Assembly (NCBI GenBank): GCA_030682495.1
Contig: JAUXOC010000023.1
Coordinates: 1 to 46,827 of the forward strand
Length of the DNA: 46,827 nt
Direction of reading: 5' to 3'
Source: Alphaproteobacteria bacterium
GTDB lineage: Bacteria; Pseudomonadota; Alphaproteobacteria; Micavibrionales; UBA2020
Shown: piece after piece, positions 28,392-37,414 of the stretch
How positions within the stretch are numbered: position 1 is the stretch's first letter
How the letters are laid out: the number at the start of each line of letters is the position of its first letter
The notes under the pieces: model-generated
The model's input: only the letters and a program-made list of their open reading frames with translations
Told to the model about the DNA's origin: nothing
Database searches by the model: none
Position numbers and translations under genes: made by a program

Positions 28392-28568
28392 GTTGTATTA
28401 TATCCCCTGTCGCCTATTTTAATAGAAAGGCGCCTGCCCTGCCAAGACTTTATAGGGAATTGGCGATAGGCCTCTCCGGCAAGACACCCGCGTTTGCGCA
28501 TATGTAATGCCATTCCGGAAAAAAGAGTCTGCGCAAAAAAACCGCGCGCACCCCAAAGGAGCGATACC

Positions 28569-29732
28569 GTGTTTTTCAAAAAAGCCACTCTCTTCCTCTG
28601 CTTCGGGTTCAAGGTCAAGGCCGATCTCAGCTGGCTTTTCCTGTCTGTGCTGATTTACTGGATGCTGGCCACGCATACTTTTCCGATGATGATACCGAGC
28701 AAGGACGTCCACGTTTATCAGATCATGTCACTGACGACATTGACGCTGCTGATGGTCTCCATCATTGCCCACGAAGTCGCACATGCCATCGTCGCCGAGT
28801 ACTATCATATGCCGATTGAAAGCATTACGCTCTTTATCTTTGGCGGCGTCGCCGAAATGAAGGGAGAGCCCAGCCACCCGAAAGGCGAATTCCTGATGGC
28901 GCTGGCAGGGCCGGCGATGAGCGCGCTGCTGGGCGGCATTTTCTATGCCGCTTACGAGATTTATTTATTCTTCGGCGAATATGATCCTGTCGCGGAAGTC
29001 CTGCACTTCCTCGGCATGCTTAATCTCATCCTCGCGGGGTTTAATATGATACCTGCTTTTCCGCTGGACGGCGGGCGGGCACTGCGGGCGGCGATCTGGA
29101 AGTACAAGGGTGATTTTATATTGGCAACGCGCATCTCTTCGGCGCTGGGTTTTGCTTTTTCCTATCTGCTGCTGGCCTCTGCACTGTGGCATCTTTTAAA
29201 CTATAGCGATGCGCTGTCGGGCATGTGGATGGGCATCATGGGGCTGCTTTTACATGCTGCCTGCGGCTATAACGTGCGGCAGACACAAAGCCGCTCGCTG
29301 CTGGGCGATGAAAAAGTGTCGCGCTTTTTACAAGGCGCGTTTACAGCAGTTCCCCCTGACCTCAGCCTCAGCACGCTGATCGACGACTATGCCCACAAAC
29401 ATTACCAAAAGGCTTTTCCGGTCATTGAGGACGGGAAGCTGGCCGGTATCGTGACCGTGCAGGCACTGCTCGCGCTTGACCGCAACAAATGGCATCAGCT
29501 GAACGCGGGCAGCGTGATGGAGAAGCTGTCAGATGAAAATACGATTTCCACCGACGCCAATGCCTATCAGGCGCTTGAGTTGATGCAAAAATACGGCAGG
29601 GAATTGCTGATGGTGACAGACGAAGGCGGCCACTTTGCGGGCGTTGTCATTTTCCGCGATCTGGCAGATTTTATTTCGGCGGCGATGGAAACAGTGCGGG
29701 ACAAGACAGCCGCAGAAAGAAGCAAGACCTGA
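28569..29732 (+). CDS. Site-2 protease family (M50) membrane protein with tandem CBS domains
   Basis: HEVAHAIVAEYY active site, NMIPAFPLDGGRALRA second motif, C-terminal CBS pair; GTG 28569 preferred to 28494. Confidence 0.9.
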   Translation: MFFKKATLFLCFGFKVKADLSWLFLSVLIYWMLATHTFPMMIPSKDVHVYQIMSLTTLTLLMVSIIAHEVAHAIVAEYYHMPIESITLFIFGGVAEMKGEPSHPKGEFLMALAGPAMSALLGGIFYAAYEIYLFFGEYDPVAEVLHFLGMLNLILAGFNMIPAFPLDGGRALRAAIWKYKGDFILATRISSALGFAFSYLLLASALWHLLNYSDALSGMWMGIMGLLLHAACGYNVRQTQSRSLLGDEKVSRFLQGAFTAVPPDLSLSTLIDDYAHKHYQKAFPVIEDGKLAGIVTVQALLALDRNKWHQLNAGSVMEKLSDENTISTDANAYQALELMQKYGRELLMVTDEGGHFAGVVIFRDLADFISAAMETVRDKTAAERSKT

Positions 29733-29738
29733 AACCGC

Positions 29739-29996
29739 TCAGCGCGGCTTGGACGTTGCAGATGGCCGCTGAAGCGCAGGCTTGGTTGTCTTGCTGGTAG
29801 GATACATGTCTTCGCGCATTTTTTGCATGTCGCGCGACATCTGCGTGAAAGCTTCGGTCAGTTTGCGCTGGCTTTCCAGCAGTGTCTTCACTTCCGTGCG
29901 CAAGTCTTTCAGCTCTTTTTGCGTCATATCGACGCCCGCTGCTGCTTTCTTGGCGTTCTTGATGACCTGCTCTCTCTCGTAATAGCCCCAGCTCAT
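29739..29996 (-). CDS. Small coiled-coil protein
   Basis: 85 aa; heptad-like MTQKELKDLRTEVKTLLESQRKLTEAFTQMSRDMQKMREDMYP; 4-nt overlap with upstream gene. Confidence 0.65.
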   Translation of the reverse strand: MSWGYYEREQVIKNAKKAAAGVDMTQKELKDLRTEVKTLLESQRKLTEAFTQMSRDMQKMREDMYPTSKTTKPALQRPSATSKPR

Positions 29997-30334
29997 GTGC
30001 GGCCTCCGTTTGCGGCAGGGCGCAGCGTTTTTTGTGCGGCCAGCTTCTTCGGCTTTTCGAGAGAGGGGGTCAGATCTTCGCGCAGACCGCGAATCTCGGC
30101 CGTCATTCTTTCCAGTGCTTCGGCAGTGCGGTTAAAGGCGCGGGCAATCTCGCGGTCGTTATCGGCGCTTTTTTCCAGCTGGTCGCTCAGCCGGCGAAGC
30201 AATTTCTGCGTCACGTCATCGCCATTCCGCACAGCCGCGAGAATCTCGCGCACTACTTTCAAATCTGTGCTGTCCATAGGCATGGCGAATCTGTCCGGAA
30301 ACGTGATTGAAGGATCCGTTCTTGGTAGCATCAC
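29993..30334 (-). CDS. Small coiled-coil protein
   Basis: 113 aa; LLRRLSDQLEKSADNDREIARAFNRTAEALERMTAEIRGLREDLTP; coupled to 29739-29996. Confidence 0.65.
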   Translation of the reverse strand: MMLPRTDPSITFPDRFAMPMDSTDLKVVREILAAVRNGDDVTQKLLRRLSDQLEKSADNDREIARAFNRTAEALERMTAEIRGLREDLTPSLEKPKKLAAQKTLRPAANGGRT

Positions 30335-30374
30335 AGAAATAATATGTCAATATAGGTAGTGTAAGGCTTATATA

Positions 30375-31076
30375 TCAGGCGCTTGCCGTGCTGCGTGCTG
30401 TGGCTCCGCCATGGGCAGCAGACCAGACGGCGGGCTGGGCAAGGAAGCTTTCCACTTCCGCCAGCACCTCCGGCGCAAAACTTTCACGGCGGCGGGCTTC
30501 GGCAAGGACATCGCGCCACGTGCAAAGCGCATGCAGCGATAATCCGGCATCGCCAAGGATCTGCGCGGATTCGGGATAGATGCCGTAGAAAAAGACGGAG
30601 AAAACATCACTGACTTCCGCCCCTGCTTCGCGCAGGGCATCGGCGAAGGAAACTTTGCTGGCACCGTCGGTGGCAAGGTCTTCAACCAAAAGCACGCGCG
30701 CGCCTTCAGGGAAGCTGCCTTCGATCCGCGCGTTACGGCCAAAGCCTTTGGGTTTTTTGCGCACATAGAGCATCGGCTTGGAGAGCGTTTCGGACAACCA
30801 TGCGGCATAGGAAATACCCGCCGTCTCGCCGCCTGCAATATAGTCGACCGCATCGATATCAATGACATTCGACAGCTGCGCGGCGCCAAGCGCAATAATC
30901 TCCCGCCGCGCGTCCAGAAACGAAATCACTTTGCGGCAATCGATATAGACAGGACTGGCCCAGCCGGAGGTAAAGATATACGGCGTCTGCGCGTTGAAAT
31001 GCACCGCCTGAATATCGAGCAAAAGGGTGGCAACCCGTGCGGCAGCGGCGTCACGGTCAAAGGGGACTTTGGTCAT
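30375..31076 (-). CDS. pyrE: Orotate phosphoribosyltransferase
   Basis: 233 aa; TSGWASPVYIDCRKVISF, DYIAGGETAGISYAAWLSE, ARVLLVEDLATDGASK (PRPP motif). Confidence 0.92.
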   Translation of the reverse strand: MTKVPFDRDAAAARVATLLLDIQAVHFNAQTPYIFTSGWASPVYIDCRKVISFLDARREIIALGAAQLSNVIDIDAVDYIAGGETAGISYAAWLSETLSKPMLYVRKKPKGFGRNARIEGSFPEGARVLLVEDLATDGASKVSFADALREAGAEVSDVFSVFFYGIYPESAQILGDAGLSLHALCTWRDVLAEARRRESFAPEVLAEVESFLAQPAVWSAAHGGATARSTASA

Positions 31077-31099
31077 CGGAGGCTCCTGCGGTGGGGATA

Positions 31100-31423
31100 T
31101 TAGTCAAAAATGCTGCGGCCACGGCGCGGCGGCGCGAAAATCCAGAAATTACGCAGCAAAAGGCCGATGGTGAAAAAAGCAATCTCTGCCGCAATGCAGC
31201 CGCCAAGCGCCACCGGCCAGAAAAAGTCGCGGCGACCTTCGGGGGACAGATCGCTCCAGATGTAACCGACAAGACCGATGCAGAAAATCGCGCACATGCT
31301 GACGATTGTCCAGTTAAACGCCTTGAGCTGCTGCTGGTTCACGTATTGTGGCTGAAAAGAGAAAAAAGCCCAGAGCACGCCCAGACCGATGATTGCGAGC
31401 AGGAAAATAAACGCACCGATCAT
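31100..31423 (-). CDS. Small multi-TM hypothetical membrane protein
   Basis: Three hydrophobic segments; ATG 31423 preceded by AGGAG; ORF track start 31462 is a TTG. Confidence 0.6.
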   Translation of the reverse strand: MIGAFIFLLAIIGLGVLWAFFSFQPQYVNQQQLKAFNWTIVSMCAIFCIGLVGYIWSDLSPEGRRDFFWPVALGGCIAAEIAFFTIGLLLRNFWIFAPPRRGRSIFD

Positions 31424-31544
31424 GAAGGGGATGACTCCTGTTGATATGCCTCTCCCCCGCAAACATAGCGCAGGGGTTCACTGGCTTTACTCTTTCTTTT
31501 TATCTTTTTTGACGTGCCGAGGCAACCCGCAGCAGCGCAGGCCG

Positions 31545-31946
31545 TCACGCCACCTGCGATTCCATGAATTCGATCGCTTGCAGACCGTCGATCACTTTCC
31601 GGAAACGGCGGCGCATGTCGGGGGCCAAAGGGGCAAACTCGGTCGCCACGCCGCGCTTGATCGCCCGTACCACGCGGCCGGACTGGCGGATGGTGACGGT
31701 TTCATGCGGCAGACGAAAACGGATTTGCATATCCACTTTTTGTCCCAGCTGTGGTGCGGCGTCGGCGTCAAAACACAGACCACCCATGCTCCAGTCGCGG
31801 ATGCTATAGGCACGGCCGTTGATTTCGACCTCTGCCTCAACTCCCACTTTACGGATATCATGCCGCACATGGCGGCGGCGCCATTCGGGCGTTCCGTTCA
31901 GGGAGCCGTCACCGAAACCAAATATATTGAGAAGACGATGGATCAT
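31545..31946 (-). CDS. PilZ-domain protein
   Basis: 133 aa; RRRHVRHDIRK (RxxxR-like) ... IRDWSMGGLCFDAD (D/NxSxxG) ... RVVRAIKRGVATEF. Confidence 0.85.
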   Translation of the reverse strand: MIHRLLNIFGFGDGSLNGTPEWRRRHVRHDIRKVGVEAEVEINGRAYSIRDWSMGGLCFDADAAPQLGQKVDMQIRFRLPHETVTIRQSGRVVRAIKRGVATEFAPLAPDMRRRFRKVIDGLQAIEFMESQVA

Positions 31947-31976
31947 CGGACCCTCCTTTCTGCTCTTGCTCTCTAT

Positions 31977-32004
31977 TTTCTAAGCCTCGAAAGGCAAAAG
32001 TCAA
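31977..32004 (-). promoter_or_regulatory. Candidate sigma70 promoter for PilZ gene
   Basis: Minus strand TTGACT-N16-TAGAAA, about 30 bp upstream of ATG. Confidence 0.45.
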
Positions 32005-32150
32005 GTTTTTCAATACCATAATCTTGAACGGCCGTTAAAAAGCGGTATCATTTCAACATTATGTATATAGCTTTGCCTTTTTCGCGCTGGTGGCAAAGGG
32101 GCTTGCACCCGCTCGCCGTCCTTCTTACGACGACGGAATATGGCTTTTCC

Positions 32151-32180
32151 TTGACTCAAGGCAAGCCTTGGCCGTATAAA
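32151..32180 (+). promoter_or_regulatory. Candidate sigma70 promoter for rpmI-rplT with inverted repeat in spacer
   Basis: TTGACT-N18-TATAAA; spacer contains CAAGGC-aa-GCCTTG; leaves a roughly 90-nt leader before rpmI. Confidence 0.65.
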
Positions 32181-32278
32181 AGCCGACCTAAAGCGGCCTT
32201 TCGGGGCTGCGGCGGTATCCTGGCTCGTATTTGGCTGCCTCGGATGCCTGCTTAACAATCTTTTGAAAGGAAAACAAA

Positions 32279-32563
32279 ATGCCAAAGATGAAAACCCACT
32301 CGGGCGCGAAAAAGCGTTTCAGTGTGACCCGCAAGGGCAAGGTTCAGGCTCGTGCCGCCGCAAAGCGCCACTTGATGACCAACAAATCCAAGAAAATGAA
32401 GCGTGACGGCCGTGCGACCCTCATTATGAAGGACATGGACGCGAAGATCATTCTGGACAACTTCCTGCCGTATGAGCGCAGCAAAAAGCGCAAAACGCGT
32501 CAGCAGCTGAAAAAACAGCACCAGCTGAATGCGAAAAATAAAGCGAAGAAGGAGGCTGCATAA
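32279..32563 (+). CDS. rpmI: 50S ribosomal protein bL35 with Lys-rich C-terminal extension
   Basis: [42 protein letters not shown]; followed by rplT with TAATG overlap. Confidence 0.95.
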   Translation: MPKMKTHSGAKKRFSVTRKGKVQARAAAKRHLMTNKSKKMKRDGRATLIMKDMDAKIILDNFLPYERSKKRKTRQQLKKQHQLNAKNKAKKEAA

Positions 32564-32931
32564 TGGCACGCGTTAAAGGCGGTACCGCCTCGATCAATCG
32601 TCACAAAAAAATCCTGAAACTTGCCAAAGGCTATCGCGGCCGCAGCGGCACATGCTTCCGCATCGCCCTGCAGCGTCTGGAAAAAGCCCTGCAATACGCA
32701 TACCGCGACCGTCGCAACAAAAAGCGCGAGTTCCGTGGTCTGTGGATTCAGCGTATCAACGCCGGTGCACGCCTGCACGGCCTGACCTATTCCAAAATGA
32801 TGGGCGGTCTGAAACTGGCAGGCATCACGCTGGACCGCAAGGTTCTGTCCGATATCGCGATACGCGATCCGGCCGGCTTTGCCAGCATTGCCGAGCAAGC
32901 GAAAACCGCACTGGCAAAAAAAGCCGCCTAA
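32563..32931 (+). CDS. rplT: 50S ribosomal protein bL20
   Basis: [84 protein letters not shown]. Confidence 0.98.
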   Translation: MARVKGGTASINRHKKILKLAKGYRGRSGTCFRIALQRLEKALQYAYRDRRNKKREFRGLWIQRINAGARLHGLTYSKMMGGLKLAGITLDRKVLSDIAIRDPAGFASIAEQAKTALAKKAA

Positions 32932-32951
32932 GCGTCTTTTCAGCAAATACC

Positions 32952-32991
32952 AAAAACCGCGAATGGTTCACGCCATTCGCGGTTTTCTTTT
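32952..32991 (+). terminator. Rho-independent terminator after rplT
   Basis: AAAAACCGCGAATGG-ttcacg-CCATTCGCGGTTTTCTTTT. Confidence 0.92.
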
Positions 32992-33038
32992 GCGTGCGGA
33001 AAATGCTAAACATGAAGCAGTCAAACAACGGATAGCAC

Positions 33039-34400
33039 ATGGCCAAAGCCCAACGCCTTTACGTCTGCCAGACCTGCGGTGCCACCCACAACAAATGGGC
33101 GGGCAAGTGCGAAGCCTGCGGCGAATGGAACAGCATCGTCGAAGAAATGTCCGAAGCCCGCCCGCCGCAAGGCCTCAGCCGTGGCCGTGGCAAAGTCATC
33201 GAATTTGCGGCCCTGTCGGGCACTGCCGAAGCCTCGCCGCGCCGCGTTTCGGGTATCAAGGAATTTGATCGCGTGACCGGCGGCGGGCTTGTCCCCGGCT
33301 CTGCTGTTCTCATCGGCGGAGATCCCGGCATCGGCAAATCGACATTGCTGCTTCAGGTCGTGGCGAAGCTCTCGGCGCATAGCCGCTGCGCTTATGTTTC
33401 GGGCGAAGAGGCGGTCGATCAGGTGCGGATGCGCGCGCGCCGCCTCGGCTGCGACAAAACGCCCGTCGCGCTGGCCGCCGCCACCAACGTGCGCGATATC
33501 ATCGAAACGCTGGAGCGCGAAAAGATCGACATCATCGTGATCGATTCCATCCAGACGATGTATCTCGACAACCTCGATTCCGCGCCCGGCACGGTCGCAC
33601 AAGTACGCGCCAGCGCGCAAGAACTGATCCGCACCGCCAAAAAACGCGGCACGTCCGTTCTGCTCGTCGGCCATGTCACCAAAGAAGGGCAGATCGCAGG
33701 CCCGCGCGTGCTCGAACATATGGTCGATACCGTCTTGTATTTCGAAGGCGACCGCGGCCATACCTTCCGCATTTTGCGCGCGGTCAAAAACCGTTTTGGT
33801 GCGACGGACGAAATCGGCGTGTTTGAAATGGCCGAACAGGGGTTGGCCGAAGTTGAAAATCCCTCCGCGCTTTTTCTGGCGCAGCGGCAGGAACAAATTT
33901 CCGGCAGCGCGGTTCTGGCGGGTATGGAGGGTACGCGCCCTGTACTGGTCGAAGCACAGGCGCTGGTCGCCCCCTCGCCGCTGGGCACGCCGCGCCGCGC
34001 CGTGATTGGCTGGGACAGCGGGCGTTTGTCGATGGTGCTGGCCGTACTCGAAGCGCGCTGCGGCATCCAGATCGGCCCCAATGACGTTTATCTGAATATC
34101 GCAGGCGGCCTGCGCGTGACCGAGCCCGCTGCCGACCTTGCCGTCGCCGTTGCGCTTGTCAGCTCCCTCTCCGGTGTACCTGTCCCCGCGGATATGGTCA
34201 TTTTTGGCGAGGTCGGATTATCGGGCGAAGTGCGCAATGTCGGGCAAGCCGACCACCGCCTGAAAGAAGCCGCCAAGCTCGGCTTCCGCCATGCCTTGAT
34301 ACCCGGCACCAGCGGCAAGCCGCCGCTATGCCCTGCGGGCATGAAACTCACCCAGATCCGGCACCTGAAAGATATGCTGCCGCTGTTTACAGAGGAATAA
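33039..34400 (+). CDS. radA: DNA repair protein RadA
   Basis: 453 aa; zinc finger CQTCGATHNKWAGKCEAC, Walker A GGDPGIGKSTLL, KNRFG motif, C-terminal Lon-like domain. Confidence 0.97.
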   Translation: MAKAQRLYVCQTCGATHNKWAGKCEACGEWNSIVEEMSEARPPQGLSRGRGKVIEFAALSGTAEASPRRVSGIKEFDRVTGGGLVPGSAVLIGGDPGIGKSTLLLQVVAKLSAHSRCAYVSGEEAVDQVRMRARRLGCDKTPVALAAATNVRDIIETLEREKIDIIVIDSIQTMYLDNLDSAPGTVAQVRASAQELIRTAKKRGTSVLLVGHVTKEGQIAGPRVLEHMVDTVLYFEGDRGHTFRILRAVKNRFGATDEIGVFEMAEQGLAEVENPSALFLAQRQEQISGSAVLAGMEGTRPVLVEAQALVAPSPLGTPRRAVIGWDSGRLSMVLAVLEARCGIQIGPNDVYLNIAGGLRVTEPAADLAVAVALVSSLSGVPVPADMVIFGEVGLSGEVRNVGQADHRLKEAAKLGFRHALIPGTSGKPPLCPAGMKLTQIRHLKDMLPLFTEE

Positions 34401-34404
34401 CCCC

Positions 34405-35130
34405 ATGACGCCGATCATGCTTGATACCGCTATCATCATCGTTATCCTGCTCTCGGTGATTGTCGCCTTCTTCCGCGGCTTCGTCAAAGAAGTCCTGACC
34501 ATCGTCAACCTGCTGGGCGCCGCCGTCGCCGCCTGGTATCTGGGCGGACAGTTCGCGCCGCAGTTCCAGAAATGGATGGGCGCGGGGCAAAAAGTCGCCG
34601 ATGGCGAAAAAGCGCACAAAGTGCTCGGCCTTGTCACACCCGAAGTTGCAGGTACGTTTCTGTCTTACTTCACCGTATTTTTTGTGACGCTGATTATCCT
34701 TGGCCTTGCCGGTATGGCGATTGCGGCCAGCGTCAAGGCGATGGGTCTGGGTCCGCTCGACAAAGTGCTCGGCATGGTTTTTGGCGCCCTGCGCGGGTTT
34801 TTGCTGGTGCTGCTGATTTATGTGCCCTTTGCGTATTTTATGCCGCCGGACAAAAAGAAATATCCGGATTGGGTCGAAGAATCGATGAGCTTCGTCGCGC
34901 TTGATGCCAGCTATAACTGGCTGGAAAAATACCTCGGCGAGAAAAAAGAAGAACTGGCAGAACAAGCCGATGGCGAAAAGCCCGATGGCCCCTTCACGCG
35001 CAGGCTAAAGAAAATGGAAGACGATCTTTTGCGCAAGCAATCCCAGCCGGAAGAAGCCCCCTATGAAGATGTCACCGATGACGTTCATAGCGAAATTCTG
35101 TCCGATGACGAAAGCCACAACCCGCGATGA
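34405..35130 (+). CDS. CvpA family protein
   Basis: 241 aa; four TM segments, MLDTAIIIVILLSVIVAFFRGFVKEVLTIVNLLGAAVAAWYLG; hydrophilic acidic tail. Confidence 0.88.
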   Translation: MTPIMLDTAIIIVILLSVIVAFFRGFVKEVLTIVNLLGAAVAAWYLGGQFAPQFQKWMGAGQKVADGEKAHKVLGLVTPEVAGTFLSYFTVFFVTLIILGLAGMAIAASVKAMGLGPLDKVLGMVFGALRGFLLVLLIYVPFAYFMPPDKKKYPDWVEESMSFVALDASYNWLEKYLGEKKEELAEQADGEKPDGPFTRRLKKMEDDLLRKQSQPEEAPYEDVTDDVHSEILSDDESHNPR

Positions 35131-35486
35131 GCGCGCGCGGCAAAAAAGGCAAGCCCGTCAAAAAGGGCGGCGCTTTCGGGCGCATCATCCTTGTGCTGGC
35201 TTTGCTGGTCACACTCGTCGCAGCCGGTATTTGCTTTACCGAGCGGCGCGACTGGCCGGAATCTCTGCGCAATCATGACGCCGTGACGGCGGTTTACCAC
35301 GCGCGCGACAATATGATCGAAGCCGTCTGGTCGGACAAAGCCACCAAAAACCCGCTACCCGCAAAAACCGAAGCCAAAGCGCCGATCAACCTGCGCCCCG
35401 CCGCGAAAAAGCCGGAGCAGGGATACAGCGCAAAAGACCGCGCAAAACTGGAAGCCTTGATCGAAAAAGAAGGAGACCTGCCATGA
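35127..35486 (+). CDS. Single-TM hypothetical protein
   Basis: 119 aa; ATGA overlaps on both sides in the radA operon. Confidence 0.65.
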   Translation: MSARGKKGKPVKKGGAFGRIILVLALLVTLVAAGICFTERRDWPESLRNHDAVTAVYHARDNMIEAVWSDKATKNPLPAKTEAKAPINLRPAAKKPEQGYSAKDRAKLEALIEKEGDLP

Positions 35487-36214
35487 CAACATCTTCCGAA
35501 CTTGCTCCGGAAGGCCGTTTGCAGGGCCGTCTTGCGCTTGTGACAGGTGCTTCGCGCGGGCTCGGCGCGGCGGTGGCGGAAGCCTATGCCCGCGAAGGCG
35601 CGCATGTTGTTTTGCTGGCGCGGACGCAGGGCGCACTCGAAGAAGTCGATGATCGTATTCAGGGCGCCGGCGGCACAGCCACGCTACTGCCCTTCGACCT
35701 CGGCGAACATAAAAAAATTCCCGCCCTTGGCGCGGCGCTGGCCGAGCGTTTCGGCAAGCTGGATATCCTGACGGCCTGCGCCGCCACACTAGGTGCGCTG
35801 TCGCCTGTCGCCATGTCGGATGCGAAGATTTATGACGAGGTGATGCGCGTCAATTTCATGGCCAATGTGCATTTGCTGCGCAGCCTTGACGGTCTTTTGC
35901 GCGGGTCGATTGCAGGGCGCGCGATTTTTGTGACCGACCACACCCTTGGCGACCATCCCCCGTTCTGGAGCGCCTACCGCGCCAGCAAAGCCGCGCTCGA
36001 AGCCATGGCGGCGACCTATGCGCAGGAGGTTTCCTTTAGCCCGCTGCGCGTCAACATTGTTAACCCCGGTCGTTTGCGCACAGCCTTGCGCGCCGCCGCC
36101 TTTCCGGGCGAGAACCCCGCCGAGCTGACCGCGCCCGAAGACGTCACGGATATTTTTGTACGTCTGGCGGCAGAAGATTTCACCGATACCGGCCGTATCG
36201 TCGCTGCCGCATGA
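35483..36214 (+). CDS. SDR family oxidoreductase
   Basis: 243 aa; LVTGASRGLGAAVAEAYAREGAHVVL (TGxxxGxG), YRASKAALEAMAATYAQE. Confidence 0.92.
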   Translation: MTTSSELAPEGRLQGRLALVTGASRGLGAAVAEAYAREGAHVVLLARTQGALEEVDDRIQGAGGTATLLPFDLGEHKKIPALGAALAERFGKLDILTACAATLGALSPVAMSDAKIYDEVMRVNFMANVHLLRSLDGLLRGSIAGRAIFVTDHTLGDHPPFWSAYRASKAALEAMAATYAQEVSFSPLRVNIVNPGRLRTALRAAAFPGENPAELTAPEDVTDIFVRLAAEDFTDTGRIVAAA

Positions 36215-37170
36215 ATACGCCAAATCCGCATTTTCAAGGCTCTGCCGCGCTGCAGGCGGATATGCGGCTGAAGCGTCTGGCGACGGCAGCCAGCATGACG
36301 GTTGCCACCATCCTGATTATCACCAAGGTCACGGCTTTTTTGATGACCAATTCGGTCAGCCTGCTGTCGTCGCTGATGGATTCTTTTTTCGACCTGCTGG
36401 CATCGCTCGTCACGCTGCTGGGCGTTATTCATGCCGCAACGCCCGCCGACGAAGACCACCGTTATGGCCACGGCAAGCTGGAGGCACTGGCCGCGCTGGC
36501 GCAGGCCGTTTTCGTTGTCGGCTCTTCGCTGTTTCTGATCGTTGAATCGGCGCGGCGGTTTATTACCCCCGAAGCTGTCAGAGACGCCGAAGTCGGCGTC
36601 GGCGTGATGCTGCTATCGATTATTCTGACCGGTCTTCTGATTACGTTTCAGAAATATGTCGTGCGCAAAACAAAGTCGGTCGCCATTTCCGCCGACCGCC
36701 TGCATTACACCGGCGATTTACTGATGAATGCCGCCGTTATTGCGGCTTTGCTGCTGGCGCAATACACGGGCTGGTCTTATTTCGACCCGATTTTTGCGCT
36801 GCTGATCGCAGCCGTGCTGCTGCGCGGTGCCTGGGGCATTCTGATGTCTTCGTCGGATATTTTGATGGACAAGGAACTGCCCGAAGCCGACCGCCGTAAA
36901 ATCGAAGAGATTGCCACATCGCACCCGCATGTTGAGTCCATCCACGACCTGCGCACGCGCAGCACCGGAAATCATATTTTTATAGAATTCCACGTCGAAA
37001 TGGACGGCAGCATGACGCTCGACCGCGCGCATGACATCACCGAAGAATTGGAAAAGAAACTCTACGCCGCCTTCCCCAAATCGGAAATTCTGATGCATCA
37101 GGAACCGGCAGGCATCGACGACCACCGCCTTGACCATCGCATCCAGACAACCGAGACCGGCGGGAAATAA
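36211..37170 (+). CDS. Cation diffusion facilitator family transporter
   Basis: 319 aa; SLLSSLMDSFFDLLASLVTLLGV, DEDHRYGHGKLEALAALAQA, cytoplasmic ferredoxin-like domain. Confidence 0.93.
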   Translation: MNTPNPHFQGSAALQADMRLKRLATAASMTVATILIITKVTAFLMTNSVSLLSSLMDSFFDLLASLVTLLGVIHAATPADEDHRYGHGKLEALAALAQAVFVVGSSLFLIVESARRFITPEAVRDAEVGVGVMLLSIILTGLLITFQKYVVRKTKSVAISADRLHYTGDLLMNAAVIAALLLAQYTGWSYFDPIFALLIAAVLLRGAWGILMSSSDILMDKELPEADRRKIEEIATSHPHVESIHDLRTRSTGNHIFIEFHVEMDGSMTLDRAHDITEELEKKLYAAFPKSEILMHQEPAGIDDHRLDHRIQTTETGGK

Positions 37171-37178
37171 TTCCTGAC

Positions 37179-37333
37179 GATTATCCTCTTGAAACAAGTC
37201 CCCTGTCATACCGGCGAAGGCCGGTATCCATCCAAGGCCGAAAGGCCTTGATTCATAAAGGGCGCTTCGCGCACTGGATACCGGCCTGCGCCGGTATGAC
37301 GTAAAGGAGAGTACGTACTTCAAGGGGATAATC
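37179..37333. repeat. Nested inverted-repeat (REP/MITE-like) intergenic element
   Basis: Outer arms GATTATCCTCTTGAA / TTCAAGGGGATAATC (14/15 complementary) enclose TGTCATACCGGCGAAGGCCGGTATCCA / TGGATACCGGCCTGCGCCGGTATGAC, with central hairpin CAAGGCCGAAAGGCCTTG. Confidence 0.85.
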
Positions 37334-37336
37334 ACC

Positions 37337-37369
37337 TAAAAAAATACCCTGCCCGCGCGCGGGCAGGGC
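37337..37369 (-). terminator. Rho-independent terminator of der (minus strand)
   Basis: Minus strand GCCCTGCCCGCGCGCGGGCAGGGTATTTTTTTAGG; just downstream of der stop. Confidence 0.85.
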
Positions 37370-37414
37370 GATGATTCTTGTTTTATCTGCGTGGCGAGAT
37401 AATTGCGCGCGCTT

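Noticed and set aside
36718-37335. 205-aa - strand ORF containing GWIPAFAGMT
   Set aside because: Runs through the inverted-repeat element and antisense to the CDF gene; GWIPAFAGMT is the usual spurious translation of this palindrome family.
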